64,000 bases of DNA from Chitinophagaceae bacterium (GCA_016720745.1 JADKKA010000022.1:372001-436000); one strand, 5' to 3'. Numbered from the stretch's first letter, positions 1-8,517 are shown. The notes: generated from the sequence alone by a model not told the origin. Translations and numbers: made by a program.

Positions 1-883
1 ATAATCGGTTGAGGAAAAGATAACGGTTACGGGTATCCAGAAATTTCTGCATAAAAATCATATAGAAAATGATTCCCGTAGCCTGCAGCATAAAATCCAG
101 GTATTCTTCCAGGAAGAAATTCATGGGCTCCGTATGATAATTATACAGGGCCTTGGTAAAAAGCATCAATCCGATAAAAAAAGCATAACCCGAATAATAC
201 AAAAACTCCTTATTGGCTCCCTGAAAATAAACGGAAAGGGAATAGAGTACCATCATCAGCAGTAAGCCGCAAAACACATAGGTAAACAAATCACTTGCCC
301 AGCTGATATTATGTAAGCCGGCTATAAATGATGGCAGGTACTCCGGATTCACCAGCCTGGGTCTGATTTTATTCACATAGGTTTTCAGCATACCCAGGGC
401 AGCAATGATCTCCATGCTATCACCGGCAGCAATGGTGATTTCCCGGTAGCCTGATTGCTCTTTGGTATCCGGCAAAATTTCCGGTAGCAGCTGTAGATTT
501 TTACCATTAACCTGGTACAGACTGATTCTTTTATAATAAAATCCCGGAAAGAAATATATTTTCTTTACCTGGTTCCCGCTATTATGGATCCGAAACCTGA
601 CCAGGGCGGTTTGTGTAACATATTTTTCCGGAATCGGCCCCGTGATGATCGCCCCTTTTGTGAATGCAATCGCCGGAAACTTTTTTAACAACTCCGCTTC
701 ATTCTTGATAAATACGGAAGAAATCTGGTCCCTGATTTCAACTGCCAGGTTGATTCCTGTCACATCAATGGATGGATCCTCGCCGGATTGCCCGCTGGCC
801 CCCATTCCCAGCCAGAGGGATGCAAAGAGGTACAGCAGCAGGTACCTGGCTTTAACTATGCGAAGAAGGGTGTTCAGCGACAT
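1..883 (-). CDS. 7TM-DISM-type membrane receptor, N-terminal part (cut by window edge)
   Basis: Reading the minus strand from the ATG at 881-883 gives 294 uninterrupted codons running off the left edge, so only the N-terminal part is present. It opens with a hydrophobic signal-like segment (about residues 12-32), then an extracytoplasmic beta-rich domain of roughly 150 residues, then at least three hydrophobic membrane segments (starting near residues 190, 220 and 260). This order (signal peptide, 7TMR-DISMED2-like sensor domain, multi-helix membrane block) is that of 7TM-DISM receptors, which in Bacteroidota usually end in a histidine kinase, LytTR or guanylate-cyclase output domain. The output domain lies outside the window, so the signalling type is unknown. 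Family assignment is by architecture and is moderately sure; the open frame is clear. Confidence 0.7.
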   Translation of the reverse strand, partial: MSLNTLLRIVKARYLLLYLFASLWLGMGASGQSGEDPSIDVTGINLAVEIRDQISSVFIKNEAELLKKFPAIAFTKGAIITGPIPEKYVTQTALVRFRIHNSGNQVKKIYFFPGFYYKRISLYQVNGKNLQLLPEILPDTKEQSGYREITIAAGDSMEIIAALGMLKTYVNKIRPRLVNPEYLPSFIAGLHNISWASDLFTYVFCGLLLMMVLYSLSVYFQGANKEFLYYSGYAFFIGLMLFTKALYNYHTEPMNFFLEEYLDFMLQATGIIFYMIFMQKFLDTRNRYLFLNRL

Positions 884-964
884 GCAGTAAATGTAAACAA
901 TCAGTGCAGTTTTTGCCAGTGATCGGGGTACTACTTTCCGGTAATCTTTTCATATCAAACTGTT

Positions 965-972
965 TATCTTTG
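965..972 (+). promoter_or_regulatory. -7 promoter box of ftsK
   Basis: TATCTTTG is an exact match to the Bacteroidota sigma-factor -7 consensus TAnnTTTG and ends only 4 nt before the ftsK ATG. The transcript would be leaderless or nearly so. No clear -33 TTG element is seen at the expected distance. Confidence 0.55.
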
Positions 973-976
973 TCGG

Positions 977-3580
977 ATGGCTACCAGGCTGAAAAAGAAA
1001 AACAACCCTGCGAAAAAACCTTCTAAACCGAAAGCAACCAGCTCCGCTTCCAAAGGCTTTACTGCGGAAAAGGAGGAAAAGATTGATTGGAAAGAACTGG
1101 CCCGGGACGAACGTACCTGGAAAATTGTGGGTACTATCTTTATCCTGATTGCCATTTTCCTCTTTATTTCCTTTGTTTCCTACCTGTTTTACGGTCAAAA
1201 AGACCAGGATGTAGCGCAAAAAGGGTTTTCTGCACTGTTTGATAACTCGTTAAAGGCAAAAAACCTCCTGGGTAAATTAGGTGCCCTGGTCTCTCATTTC
1301 TTTATCAGTTATGGCTTCGGCATAGCCTCCTTCCTGATCTGCACTTTCTTTTTTGTAGTAGGTGTCAACCTCCTGTTCAGAAGAAAAATATTCTCAATCT
1401 GGCGCAACCTGAAATATGTAACAGTCGGCTTACTCGTACTCTCCGTATCCATGGCCTTTATTTTCGGGAGAAGCGGTTTCCCCTGGGGCGGTGCCGTGGG
1501 TGATATGATCAGCGATAAACTGACCGGTGCCCTTGGTAATGTGGGTACCGCCGCAGTGCTCCTGCTCATGGCAGCCGGATATTTTATCTGGCAGTTCAAT
1601 CCAACCTTTAACTGGCCGGCACAAAAAGAAGAAAGGGGAGAAGAAGAAACCGTTGAAACAGATAACAGGGAAGAAAAGGAAGAGTCCGTTGCCACGGCCA
1701 CAACATTGAGCCCGCTTACTGCAACCACTGAAAAAGCAGGAAACGGAAATAGTTTGACGACAGCCGATGGTATCGTGATCAATTTTCCGGAAGAAAAAAC
1801 ACTGCCGGAATTGCAGCTGATCGAAAAAGATGAACCGATTGAAGCCGCCATCGAAAAAATGGCTGCCGAACAAACCAGTCCGGAAAAAGAAATTGTAAAC
1901 GAAATCCTGCATACCCACGAGGATATGTATACGGGTACGGATGCAACAGAACTGGAGATTCCGGAGCCTGTTAAGCAAAAGCCTTCCAGTCGCAAGACAG
2001 ATGAACCCCTGGAACTGGAAATTAAAAGCGTACCGCAAAAGGTAGTGGATGAACCGGTGGTCGCCGAGAACCTGCCTCCCTATGAGCCCACCCTGGATCT
2101 CAGTAATTATAAATACCCTTCGCTTTCATTGCTGGAAACACATGGCAGTGAAAAAATAATACAGGATACCAGTGAACTGGAAAACCACAAGAACCAGATC
2201 ATTGCCACCCTGCGGAATTATTCTATCGAAATACAAAAGATCAGTGCTACGGTTGGACCCACGGTTACGCTTTATGAAATTGTACCGGCCCCCGGCGTAA
2301 GGATTTCCAGAATTAAAAACCTGGAAGATGATATCGCTCTGAGTCTGGCCGCCCTAGGTATCCGGATCATTGCACCCATCCCCGGAAAAGGAACGATTGG
2401 TATTGAGGTCCCCAATGTACGCAAGACGGTCGTGAGCATGAAGACCCTGCTTTCTTCCGAAAAATTCCAGAACAATACCTATAGCCTGCCGATTGCGATC
2501 GGTAAGAAAATTGATAATGAGAATTTCATTGTGGACCTGGCCAGTATGCCCCACTTGCTGATGGCGGGTGCGACCGGACAAGGTAAATCCGTTGGGGTAA
2601 ATGCCCTGCTGGTCTCACTGCTTTATAAAAAGCACCCTTCGCAGCTGAAGTTTGTTTTGATCGATCCCAAAAAAGTGGAATTGAGTATCTACAGGCAGAT
2701 CGAAAAACATTTCCTGGCCAAGTTACCTGGTGAAGAAGATGCCATCATCACCGATACCAAGAAAGTGGTGTACACCCTCAATGCGCTTTGTATTGAAATG
2801 GATAACCGCTACGATCTTTTGAAGGAAGCCGGTGCGAGAAATATCAAGGAGTACAACGAAAAATTCATCAAGCGGAAACTGAACCCGCAGAAAGGTCATC
2901 AGTTCCTGCCCTTTATTGTACTGGTGATTGATGAGTTTGCCGACCTGATCATGACGGCCGGTAAGGAAATCGAAATGCCCATTGCACGTCTGGCACAGTT
3001 AGCCAGGGCCATCGGTATCCACCTGATCATTGCCACACAAAGACCCTCTGTTAATATTATTACCGGTACCATCAAGGCCAACTTCCCGGCCCGTATCGCG
3101 TTTAAAGTTTCTTCCAAGATTGACTCCCGTACCATCCTGGATACCGGTGGGGCGGAACAATTGATTGGTAAAGGGGATATGCTGATTTCTCACAATGGGG
3201 AACTGACCCGTTTGCAATGTGCGTTTGTGGACACCCCTGAAGTGGAACAGGTAGTGGAGTATATCGGCAATCAGCGCGGTTACCCCGAGGCCTTCCTTTT
3301 ACCGGAATATGTAGATGAGAAAGAGCTGGAAGGAAGGGATTTTGACATGTCTGACCGGGACTCCCTTTTTGAAGATGCTGCCCGTTTGATCGTGCAAAAC
3401 CAGATCGGATCCACCTCCTTATTGCAAAGAAGAATGAAACTGGGATATAACCGGGCAGGCAGGCTGATGGATCAGCTGGAAGCGGCCGGTATCGTTGGAC
3501 CCAACCAGGGCAGTAAAGCCCGTGATGTGCTGATCAAAACTGAAATGGATCTGCAGCAGCACCTGGATGCATTGGGTTAA
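977..3580 (+). CDS. ftsK: DNA translocase FtsK/SpoIIIE
   Basis: 867 residues. FtsK pumps chromosomal DNA through the closing septum and activates XerCD dimer resolution at the division site. The N-terminus is basic, followed by four membrane segments (about 50-72, 105-132, 143-165, 185-205) and a charged Glu/Lys-rich linker (about 210-370). The RecA-like motor has a Walker A GATGQGKS near residue 530 and a Walker B with VLVIDEFADL near 648. The C-terminal gamma winged helix (about 800-865) begins at LLQRRMKLGYNRAGRLMDQL and normally reads KOPS/FRS sites. The length and domain order are those of a full-length enzyme. The ATG at 977 follows a perfect -7 box by 4 nt. A LolA-like gene lies downstream on the same strand, an arrangement often seen in Bacteroidota. 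Confidence 0.96.
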   Translation: MATRLKKKNNPAKKPSKPKATSSASKGFTAEKEEKIDWKELARDERTWKIVGTIFILIAIFLFISFVSYLFYGQKDQDVAQKGFSALFDNSLKAKNLLGKLGALVSHFFISYGFGIASFLICTFFFVVGVNLLFRRKIFSIWRNLKYVTVGLLVLSVSMAFIFGRSGFPWGGAVGDMISDKLTGALGNVGTAAVLLLMAAGYFIWQFNPTFNWPAQKEERGEEETVETDNREEKEESVATATTLSPLTATTEKAGNGNSLTTADGIVINFPEEKTLPELQLIEKDEPIEAAIEKMAAEQTSPEKEIVNEILHTHEDMYTGTDATELEIPEPVKQKPSSRKTDEPLELEIKSVPQKVVDEPVVAENLPPYEPTLDLSNYKYPSLSLLETHGSEKIIQDTSELENHKNQIIATLRNYSIEIQKISATVGPTVTLYEIVPAPGVRISRIKNLEDDIALSLAALGIRIIAPIPGKGTIGIEVPNVRKTVVSMKTLLSSEKFQNNTYSLPIAIGKKIDNENFIVDLASMPHLLMAGATGQGKSVGVNALLVSLLYKKHPSQLKFVLIDPKKVELSIYRQIEKHFLAKLPGEEDAIITDTKKVVYTLNALCIEMDNRYDLLKEAGARNIKEYNEKFIKRKLNPQKGHQFLPFIVLVIDEFADLIMTAGKEIEMPIARLAQLARAIGIHLIIATQRPSVNIITGTIKANFPARIAFKVSSKIDSRTILDTGGAEQLIGKGDMLISHNGELTRLQCAFVDTPEVEQVVEYIGNQRGYPEAFLLPEYVDEKELEGRDFDMSDRDSLFEDAARLIVQNQIGSTSLLQRRMKLGYNRAGRLMDQLEAAGIVGPNQGSKARDVLIKTEMDLQQHLDALG

Positions 3581-3633
3581 GCGGAGCCGTTCGTTAGCAG
3601 CGTGTTAAGATAGGAAAACGGATACAACCTGGT

Positions 3634-3689
3634 ATGGTCAATGACGGTCATACTCCTGTAACAAGAGCTGTGAAGAGCTGATTGACCAT
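3634..3689. repeat. 9-bp inverted repeat with 38-nt loop upstream of the lolA-like gene
   Basis: ATGGTCAAT (3634-3642) and its exact reverse complement ATTGACCAT (3681-3689) flank a 38-nt spacer between ftsK and the lolA-like gene. The right arm lies just upstream of the -7 box. No T-run follows the right arm, so it is not a typical intrinsic terminator. It could be an operator or an mRNA stem of an ftsK read-through transcript. Confidence 0.35.
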
Positions 3690-3697
3690 ATTTCATT

Positions 3698-3705
3698 TAT
3701 CTTTG
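3698..3705 (+). promoter_or_regulatory. -7 promoter box of the lolA-like gene
   Basis: TATCTTTG matches TAnnTTTG exactly and sits 40 nt before the ATG at 3746. The gene can therefore be transcribed independently of ftsK. Confidence 0.5.
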
Positions 3706-3745
3706 CATCCCGAAAAAGCGGTACCACCACCACAAACCCTGAATA

Positions 3746-4396
3746 ATGAAGAAATTATATATTGCCACCTTTTTTATAGTGTCTGCATTACTGGCCACTG
3801 CCCAGGCTAAAAATGACCCGGCTGCCAAAGCGATTCTGGATGGGGTAAGCGAAAAATTCAAGACGTTTAAAACCGTTCAGGCTGCATTTACCTATAAAGT
3901 AGAGAATGCATCAGGCAAGGCCCTTTCCACCAAGAGCGGTACTATTAAAATGAAGGGCACCAAGTATTATGTGTTATTCAGCGGCCAGGAAATATTCTGC
4001 AACGGCACCACCGTATGGAACTATGATAAGGCTGCCAATGAAGTAACAATTTCCCGTCTGGATGCCTCTTCCGGCATGATTACACCGCAAAAATTATTTA
4101 CCAATTTCTACGACAAGGATTTTCTCTATATGCTCAATGGAGAAAAGAAAGTGGGCAATAAAACCGTACAGGAAATTGAAATGACACCGGTAGATAAAAG
4201 CAAGCCCTTTCATAAAGTATTTGTGCAGGTAGATAAAGCTTCTAAAACTATTTATAGTACCAAAGTGCTGGAGAATGCCGGTAACAGATATATCTATACG
4301 GTCACCAGTCTCAGTACCAATGCCGCCATGGCCGATGCTATTTTTACTTTTGATAAAAAGAAATACCCCGGCGTAGAAGAAGTGGATCTTCGTTGA
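3746..4396 (+). CDS. LolA-like outer-membrane lipoprotein carrier protein
   Basis: 216 residues with a clear Sec signal peptide (MKKLYIATFFIVSALLATAQA). The mature part has the LolA/LolB-like half-barrel pattern: an early segment like VSEKFKTFKTVQAAFTYKV, then GTIKMKGTKYYVLF, a YDKAANEVTI strand and a late PVDKSKPFHKVFVQVDK segment. LolA shuttles triacylated lipoproteins through the periplasm from LolCDE to the outer membrane; Bacteroidota homologues are usually annotated as outer membrane lipoprotein carrier protein LolA. The position directly after ftsK and the length fit the family. Whether it is the general carrier or a LolA-like protein with another client cannot be told from sequence. 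Confidence 0.85.
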   Translation: MKKLYIATFFIVSALLATAQAKNDPAAKAILDGVSEKFKTFKTVQAAFTYKVENASGKALSTKSGTIKMKGTKYYVLFSGQEIFCNGTTVWNYDKAANEVTISRLDASSGMITPQKLFTNFYDKDFLYMLNGEKKVGNKTVQEIEMTPVDKSKPFHKVFVQVDKASKTIYSTKVLENAGNRYIYTVTSLSTNAAMADAIFTFDKKKYPGVEEVDLR

Positions 4397-4419
4397 GTAG
4401 TCACCTATTTTCCTGAATG

Positions 4420-4765
4420 AATTTTAGAGCGTGAAATTTCACCGCTGAGAAAGGAGAGCGCGGAGATAACGCAGAGAAGTTACGTTCACTACTATTTCGA
4501 GCGAAGCGAGAAATCCTGTATTTCCTTAACCCCTAACCATCGCCTGTCATTCCGAACGCAGAGAGGAACCTTGTATTTTGCGTCTTTGTTCCTTTGCGAC
4601 TTTGTCCACAGGACTCTGCGAGCGTGAAATTTCACCGCAGAGTAATGAGAACGCTGAGTTTTCGAAGAGATTTAACCGCGGAGGCTTAACCGCGAAGACG
4701 CCAGGACGCGAAGAATTTTTTGTCTCTCCTTTGTGTGCTTAGTGTCTTTGTGGAAAACCCTTATG
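4420..4765. repeat. Intergenic region filled with CGCGAAGACGC-type degenerate repeats
   Basis: The 394-nt space between the lolA-like gene and kdsA holds no gene. Most of it is a patchwork of short degenerate phrases such as GTGAAATTTCACCGC (twice), ACCGCGAAGACGCCAGGACG and CTTTGTGTGCTTAGTGTC. The same phrases recur at 62.5-63.2 kb. This is an interspersed intergenic repeat family, not coding. Confidence 0.7.
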
Positions 4766-4790
4766 TTGCTTTTTAAAGGCCGCTTTCATC

Positions 4791-5612
4791 TTATACCACC
4801 GCCTTCCTGATCTTCACCAGCTTTGCCAGCAATGGCTCCAATAAATCCAGCTGCAACATATTAGCCCCATCACTCTTTGCTACTGCAGGATTAGGATGCG
4901 TTTCAATAAATAATCCATCGACTCCGGCTGCAATGGCCGCTTTAGCAATAGTGCCGATTAACTGCGGATGCCCTCCTGTTACCCCACTGGTTTGATTCGG
5001 TTGTTGCAACGAATGGGTTACATCCATCACCACCGGCACCCCGTGTGCCTGCATGGCTGGAATATTCCGGTAATCCACTACCAGGTCCTGGTAACCGAAA
5101 GTGGTACCTCTTTCAGTAAGCATTACTTTCTCATTCCCGGTTTGTCTTACTTTCTCCACCGCAAACTGCATGGCTGCACCGCTTACAAACTGACCTTTTT
5201 TAATATTCACAATCTTGCCGGTTTCCCCGGCGGCCTGGAGCAGGTCAGACTGCCGGCAGAGAAAAGCAGGGATCTGTAAAATATCCACTTCTTTGGCAGC
5301 CATGGCCGCTTCAGCGGGAGCATGAATATCGGTAACGATGGGTAGCTGAAAAGTTGATCGGACCTTGCCCAGTATACTCAATGCCTTTTCATCACCCAGT
5401 CCGGTAAAAGAGGAAGCACTGGTACGGTTGGCTTTGCGGTAGGAAGATTTGAAGACATAGGGGATACCCAGGTTCCGGCAGATGGCCGATACTTTTTCCG
5501 CCACTTCCATTACCAGCTCTTCACTTTCCACCACACAGGGGCCCGCCAGCAGAAAAAAATTAGCGGGGTCATAGCTTTGATCTTTAAAAAGGTCGGTCAG
5601 GAATTTTTCCAT
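4791..5612 (-). CDS. kdsA: 3-deoxy-8-phosphooctulonate (KDO-8-P) synthase
   Basis: 273 residues, the normal size for KdsA, a cytoplasmic TIM-barrel enzyme condensing phosphoenolpyruvate with arabinose 5-phosphate to give KDO-8-phosphate for lipid A inner core. Diagnostic stretches are FFLLAGPCVVESEEL near the N-terminus, FKSSYRKANRTS, VTDIHAPAEA, DILQIPAFLCRQSDLLQAA, NIKKGQF, MLTERGTTFGY, VMDVTHSLQQPNQ and FIETHPNPAVAKSDG. It confirms an LPS-type outer membrane. The ATG at 5610-5612 sits 4 nt after a perfect TATTTTTG -7 box, so the message is probably leaderless. It is divergent from the dehydrogenase-like gene at 5700. Confidence 0.96.
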   Translation of the reverse strand: MEKFLTDLFKDQSYDPANFFLLAGPCVVESEELVMEVAEKVSAICRNLGIPYVFKSSYRKANRTSASSFTGLGDEKALSILGKVRSTFQLPIVTDIHAPAEAAMAAKEVDILQIPAFLCRQSDLLQAAGETGKIVNIKKGQFVSGAAMQFAVEKVRQTGNEKVMLTERGTTFGYQDLVVDYRNIPAMQAHGVPVVMDVTHSLQQPNQTSGVTGGHPQLIGTIAKAAIAAGVDGLFIETHPNPAVAKSDGANMLQLDLLEPLLAKLVKIRKAVV

Positions 5613-5616
5613 GCCG

Positions 5617-5624
5617 CAAAAATA
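5617..5624 (-). promoter_or_regulatory. -7 promoter box of kdsA
   Basis: On the minus strand TATTTTTG matches TAnnTTTG and ends 4 nt before the kdsA ATG. This is the same spacing as at ftsK. Confidence 0.5.
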
Positions 5625-5699
5625 GACGGAAGTTTTGGTTTAAACTGGTTTTTGGGATTTGCCCGCAGTTGTATCATATTTGCCTTATCAAAGCTTGCT

Positions 5700-6616
5700 A
5701 TGGTTAAAGAAAAAATACTGGTGATCGGCGCTTCCGGTCAGATCGGGGTGGAGCTCACCATGGCCCTCCGTAAAATTTATGGAAATGCCAATGTGATTGC
5801 CTCAGATTTAAGGGAGCAAAATCCTTTGCTGGAAGGAACCGGTCCCTATGTTTCGCTTGATGTAATGAATAAAGAGATGCTGCATGTGCAGGTCATCCGC
5901 CAGGGGATTACCCAGATTTATTTATTAGCCGCCATTCTATCTGCCACCGGTGAAAAAAATCCCGGACTGGCCTGGAACCTCAATATGCAGGGGCTGCTGA
6001 ATGTATTAGACATTGCCCGTGAAGAAAAAATGCACAAAGTCTACTGGCCTTCTTCCATTGCTGTATTTGGTCCTACTTCTCCCCGCCAAAATTGTCCGCA
6101 GCAAACCATCATTGAACCCACCACGGTTTATGGTATCAGTAAGTATGCCGGCGAATTCTGGTGTAATTATTTCTTCCAGCGTTTTGGTGTGGATGTGAGA
6201 AGCCTCCGCTATCCCGGTCTGATTTCCTATAAATCACCTCCCGGTGGTGGTACCACGGATTATGCGATAGAAATATTTCATGAAGCATTGGAAGAAAAAA
6301 AATACAGTTGTTTCCTGGGCCCCGATACCTACCTGCCAATGATGTATATGCCTGATGCGATACGTGCCACCATCGAACTCATGGAAGCTCCGGCAAATAA
6401 AATATCCATCCGTACTTCCTACAATATTTCTTCGATGAGTTTTTCTCCCAAAGAAATTTGACTTACCAGCCCGATTACCGCCAGGCCATTGCCGACAGCT
6501 GGCCGCAAAGTATTGACGACAGTGTGGCCCGCCGCGACTGGGGCTGGAAGGAGGATTTTGATCTGGCAGGGATGACGAAGGATATGCTGGGGAATCTGAG
6601 TACCCCCAAGCCCTGA
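5700..6616 (+). pseudogene. L-threonine 3-dehydrogenase-like NAD-dependent epimerase, frameshifted near the C-terminus
   Basis: From the ATG at 5700 the frame encodes a Rossmann-fold short-chain dehydrogenase: GASGQIG (residues 10-16), LLAAILSATGEKNP, YWPSSIAVFGP and the catalytic YGISK (Tyr144, Lys148). This matches TDH/UDP-galactose-epimerase-like threonine dehydrogenases. The frame stops at 6459-6461 after MSFSPKEI. In another frame, from 6458, the expected C-terminus resumes (LTYQPDYRQAIADSWPQSI, then RRDWGWKEDFDLAGM) and ends with TGA at 6614-6616. About 11-12 residues normally found between the two parts are missing. A deletion of roughly 34-37 nt (length 1 mod 3) explains both the gap and the frame change. 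The gene may be really broken or the assembly may be wrong. The family would oxidise threonine to 2-amino-3-ketobutyrate. Confidence 0.8.
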
Positions 6617-6619
6617 AGG

Positions 6620-6750
6620 GGAGGAGAGAAGTCGTTAGTCTTTAGTCGGGAGTCGAGAGTCAGCAGCCTACAGTCGACAGTCGACAGTCTACAGTCTACA
6701 GTCGGCATTCGGCACTCTTCAGTCAACAGTCGGGAGGTTAACACAGGGAG
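6620..6750. repeat. CAGTC/GAGTC heptamer repeat array
   Basis: About 110 nt of near-tandem 7-8-nt units (GAGTCGG, CAGTCGA, CAGTCTA) follow the broken dehydrogenase gene. The array begins beside a C/G palindrome (CCCCAAGCCCTGAAGGGG, 6604-6621). The rest of the space to 6813 has AT-rich TATCTCAATATC phrases and no gene. Confidence 0.75.
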
Positions 6751-6813
6751 CGTTATAACATTTAAAGCGATGAGTTGCGAAGTAATATCTCAATATCAAA
6801 ATATCTTAATATT

Positions 6814-7086
6814 TCATCCCCTCCTTATCTCAAATCCTTCAAAATTTTCCACATCCATTTCTTTCACAATCACATCACGAACCAATGCGGCAGGCGGTCC
6901 TATTTTGCACCAGGCAATAATTTCTTCCAGTTGCTCTTGGTGGCCGGTAGCCAGAATATATACAGCACCATCGGGTAGATTTTTTACATATCCACTGAGG
7001 CCTAATGATAACGCCTTCTTAAGTGTACTCTGGCGATAGTAGACGCCCTGTACTTTTCCGGTGATAAGGAGGGAGAGGGTGGTCAT
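6814..7086 (-). CDS. Acylphosphatase
   Basis: 90 residues, the usual size of acylphosphatase, a small cytoplasmic alpha/beta enzyme hydrolysing carboxyl-phosphate bonds such as acetyl phosphate or 1,3-bisphosphoglycerate. Both active-site elements are present: GKVQGVYYRQST with Arg18, and GYVKNLPDG with Asn36; the 18-residue spacing equals that of characterised family members. The normal Phe of the VQGVFFR motif is Tyr here. The gene is flanked on both sides by heptamer repeat arrays and stands alone on the minus strand, with msrC upstream on the same strand. Confidence 0.93.
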   Translation of the reverse strand: MTTLSLLITGKVQGVYYRQSTLKKALSLGLSGYVKNLPDGAVYILATGHQEQLEEIIAWCKIGPPAALVRDVIVKEMDVENFEGFEIRRG

Positions 7087-7200
7087 CAGTTTGTCAGTTT
7101 ATCAGTCTATCAGTCAACAGTCGTGAGTCGGGAGTCATGAGACGGGAGTCGATGCTTTGAGTAGAGAATTATGAGTTATGAGTGGTGAATGATGAGTTAT
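7087..7200. repeat. CAGTC/GAGTC and ATGAGTTATGAGT repeat array
   Basis: Directly upstream of the acylphosphatase start lie units such as CAGTTTG, CAGTCTAT and GAGTCGG, then ATGAGTTATGAGT phrases, then short AT-rich CCAATATCCAATACC repeats up to about 7250. No gene is seen. The array touches the acylphosphatase start codon, so it probably overlaps that gene's leader. Confidence 0.65.
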
Positions 7201-7248
7201 GAGCGAAAATTCCAAAGTTTTATTATCCCAATATCCAATACCTAATAC

Positions 7249-7722
7249 CTAATATTTAAGCATCCCCACAATCTCTTCCAGAAACCTCTTGTCCGTTTCA
7301 TCAAACTGATTATACTCACTGGCATCAACATCAAGCACACCTGTCACTACTCCATCTTTGATCAATGGAACAACGATTTCTGATTTGGAGAGACTACTGC
7401 AGGCAATATGCCCGGGGAATTTTTCTACATCGGGAACAATTAAGGTCTTTGCCTCTGCCCAACTGGTACCACATACACCGCGTCCTTTTCGGATCCGGGT
7501 GCAGGCTACCGGTCCCTGGAAAGGACCGAGTACCAATTCATCTTCTTTAACCAGATAAAAGCCGGTCCATAACCAGCCAAACTGTTCTTTCAATGCAGCC
7601 GCAATATTGGCCAGGTTGGCCACCAGGTCAGTTTCTCCTTCCAGTAATCCTTTGATCTGGGGGAGGAGGGATTGGTATTGTTCTTTCTTGCTTCCGCTAA
7701 TAATCTGAAGATCTTCAGCCAT
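7249..7722 (-). CDS. msrC: Free methionine-(R)-sulfoxide reductase (GAF domain)
   Basis: 157 residues forming a single GAF domain. The family reduces free L-methionine-(R)-sulfoxide using three cysteines. Here Cys74, Cys84 and Cys108 have the spacings (10 and 24) of the Escherichia coli enzyme (Cys84, 94, 118), in the contexts VACTRIRKGRGVCG and HIACSSLSKSEIVVP. GVLDVDASEYNQFDETD near the C-terminus is also typical. It is a cytoplasmic antioxidant enzyme. It lies 21 nt downstream of pdxJ on the same strand, so the two may be co-transcribed. Confidence 0.93.
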   Translation of the reverse strand: MAEDLQIISGSKKEQYQSLLPQIKGLLEGETDLVANLANIAAALKEQFGWLWTGFYLVKEDELVLGPFQGPVACTRIRKGRGVCGTSWAEAKTLIVPDVEKFPGHIACSSLSKSEIVVPLIKDGVVTGVLDVDASEYNQFDETDKRFLEEIVGMLKY

Positions 7723-7743
7723 AAAAAAATATAAGTATTGTAA

Positions 7744-8463
7744 TTATTGTAATTGCCGTTTGTATAACTGTATCGTGTTTTCAAAACCGAGGTAGATCGC
7801 ATCACAAATCAACGCATGACCAATACTCACTTCCATTGTCCAGGGAATGGCGGTTTTAAAATATTTCAGGTTCTGCAAATCCAGATCATGACCGGCATTG
7901 ATACCCAGTCCGCATTCTTTGGCTACCAGCGCCGCCTGGTAATAAGGTGCAATGGCTTTGGCATGATCACCTGTTGCATAGATGCTGGCATATTGCTCAG
8001 TATATAATTCAATCCGGTCAGTACCAGTTGTTGCCGCTGCTTTCACCATGGCTTCATCGGGATCACAAAAGATAGAAGTACGGATGCCCGCTTTTTGAAA
8101 TACCGCAATGATTTCTTTCAGATAATCCTGGTGACGAATCGTATCCCAGCCATGATCACTGGTGAGCTGCCCACTGGCATCCGGAACCAGGGTCACCTGA
8201 TCAGGTTTTACTTCCAGTACGATATCAATGAATTTTTGTTCCCGGCAATTGCCTTCAATATTGAATTCTGTCCGGATTACTTTTTTGATCTGTCGCACAT
8301 CTTCATAACGGATATGTCTTTCATCGGGCCGGGGATGCACGGTAATGCCATCCGCACCAAAACGCTGGGCATCGATCGCAGCTTTTACAATATCCGGATT
8401 GTTGCCGCCACGGGCATTGCGGAGCGTGGCAAATTTGTTGAGGTTCACAGACAATTTGGTCAT
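7744..8463 (-). CDS. pdxJ: Pyridoxine 5'-phosphate synthase
   Basis: 239 residues from the ATG at 8461-8463. PdxJ joins 1-deoxyxylulose 5-phosphate and 3-amino-2-oxopropyl phosphate to make pyridoxine 5'-phosphate, so this organism uses the DXP-dependent vitamin B6 route. Recognisable stretches are LSVNLNKFATLRNARGG, DGITVHPRPDERHI, PDQVTLVPD, SIFCDPD, RIELYTEQYA and GINAGHDLDLQNL. Upstream codons remain open for 20 more residues, but that extension overlaps a perfect -7 box and the terminator hairpin of the next gene, so the downstream ATG is preferred. The -7 box lies only 3 nt before it. Confidence 0.96.
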   Translation of the reverse strand: MTKLSVNLNKFATLRNARGGNNPDIVKAAIDAQRFGADGITVHPRPDERHIRYEDVRQIKKVIRTEFNIEGNCREQKFIDIVLEVKPDQVTLVPDASGQLTSDHGWDTIRHQDYLKEIIAVFQKAGIRTSIFCDPDEAMVKAAATTGTDRIELYTEQYASIYATGDHAKAIAPYYQAALVAKECGLGINAGHDLDLQNLKYFKTAIPWTMEVSIGHALICDAIYLGFENTIQLYKRQLQ

Positions 8464-8466
8464 ACG

Positions 8467-8474
8467 CAAAGGTA
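8467..8474 (-). promoter_or_regulatory. -7 promoter box of pdxJ
   Basis: TACCTTTG on the minus strand matches TAnnTTTG and ends 3 nt before the pdxJ ATG. It fixes the start at 8463 and predicts a leaderless transcript. Confidence 0.55.
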
Positions 8475-8485
8475 ACCCTGCTGCA

Positions 8486-8517
8486 ATAAAAAACCCGCCC
8501 CGGATAACCGGAACGGG
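8486..8517 (-). terminator. Intrinsic terminator after the T9SS type A protein gene
   Basis: Read on the minus strand, a stem of CCCGTTCCGG and CCGGGGCGGG with a TTAT loop is followed by TTTTTTAT. It lies 22 nt beyond the stop codon of the gene ending at 8539 and just ahead of the pdxJ promoter. Confidence 0.75.

Noticed and set aside
6475..6744. 89-codon minus-strand frame rich in LSTVDCRLLTLDSR
   Set aside because: Direct translation of the CAGTC heptamer array and the antisense of the broken dehydrogenase end.
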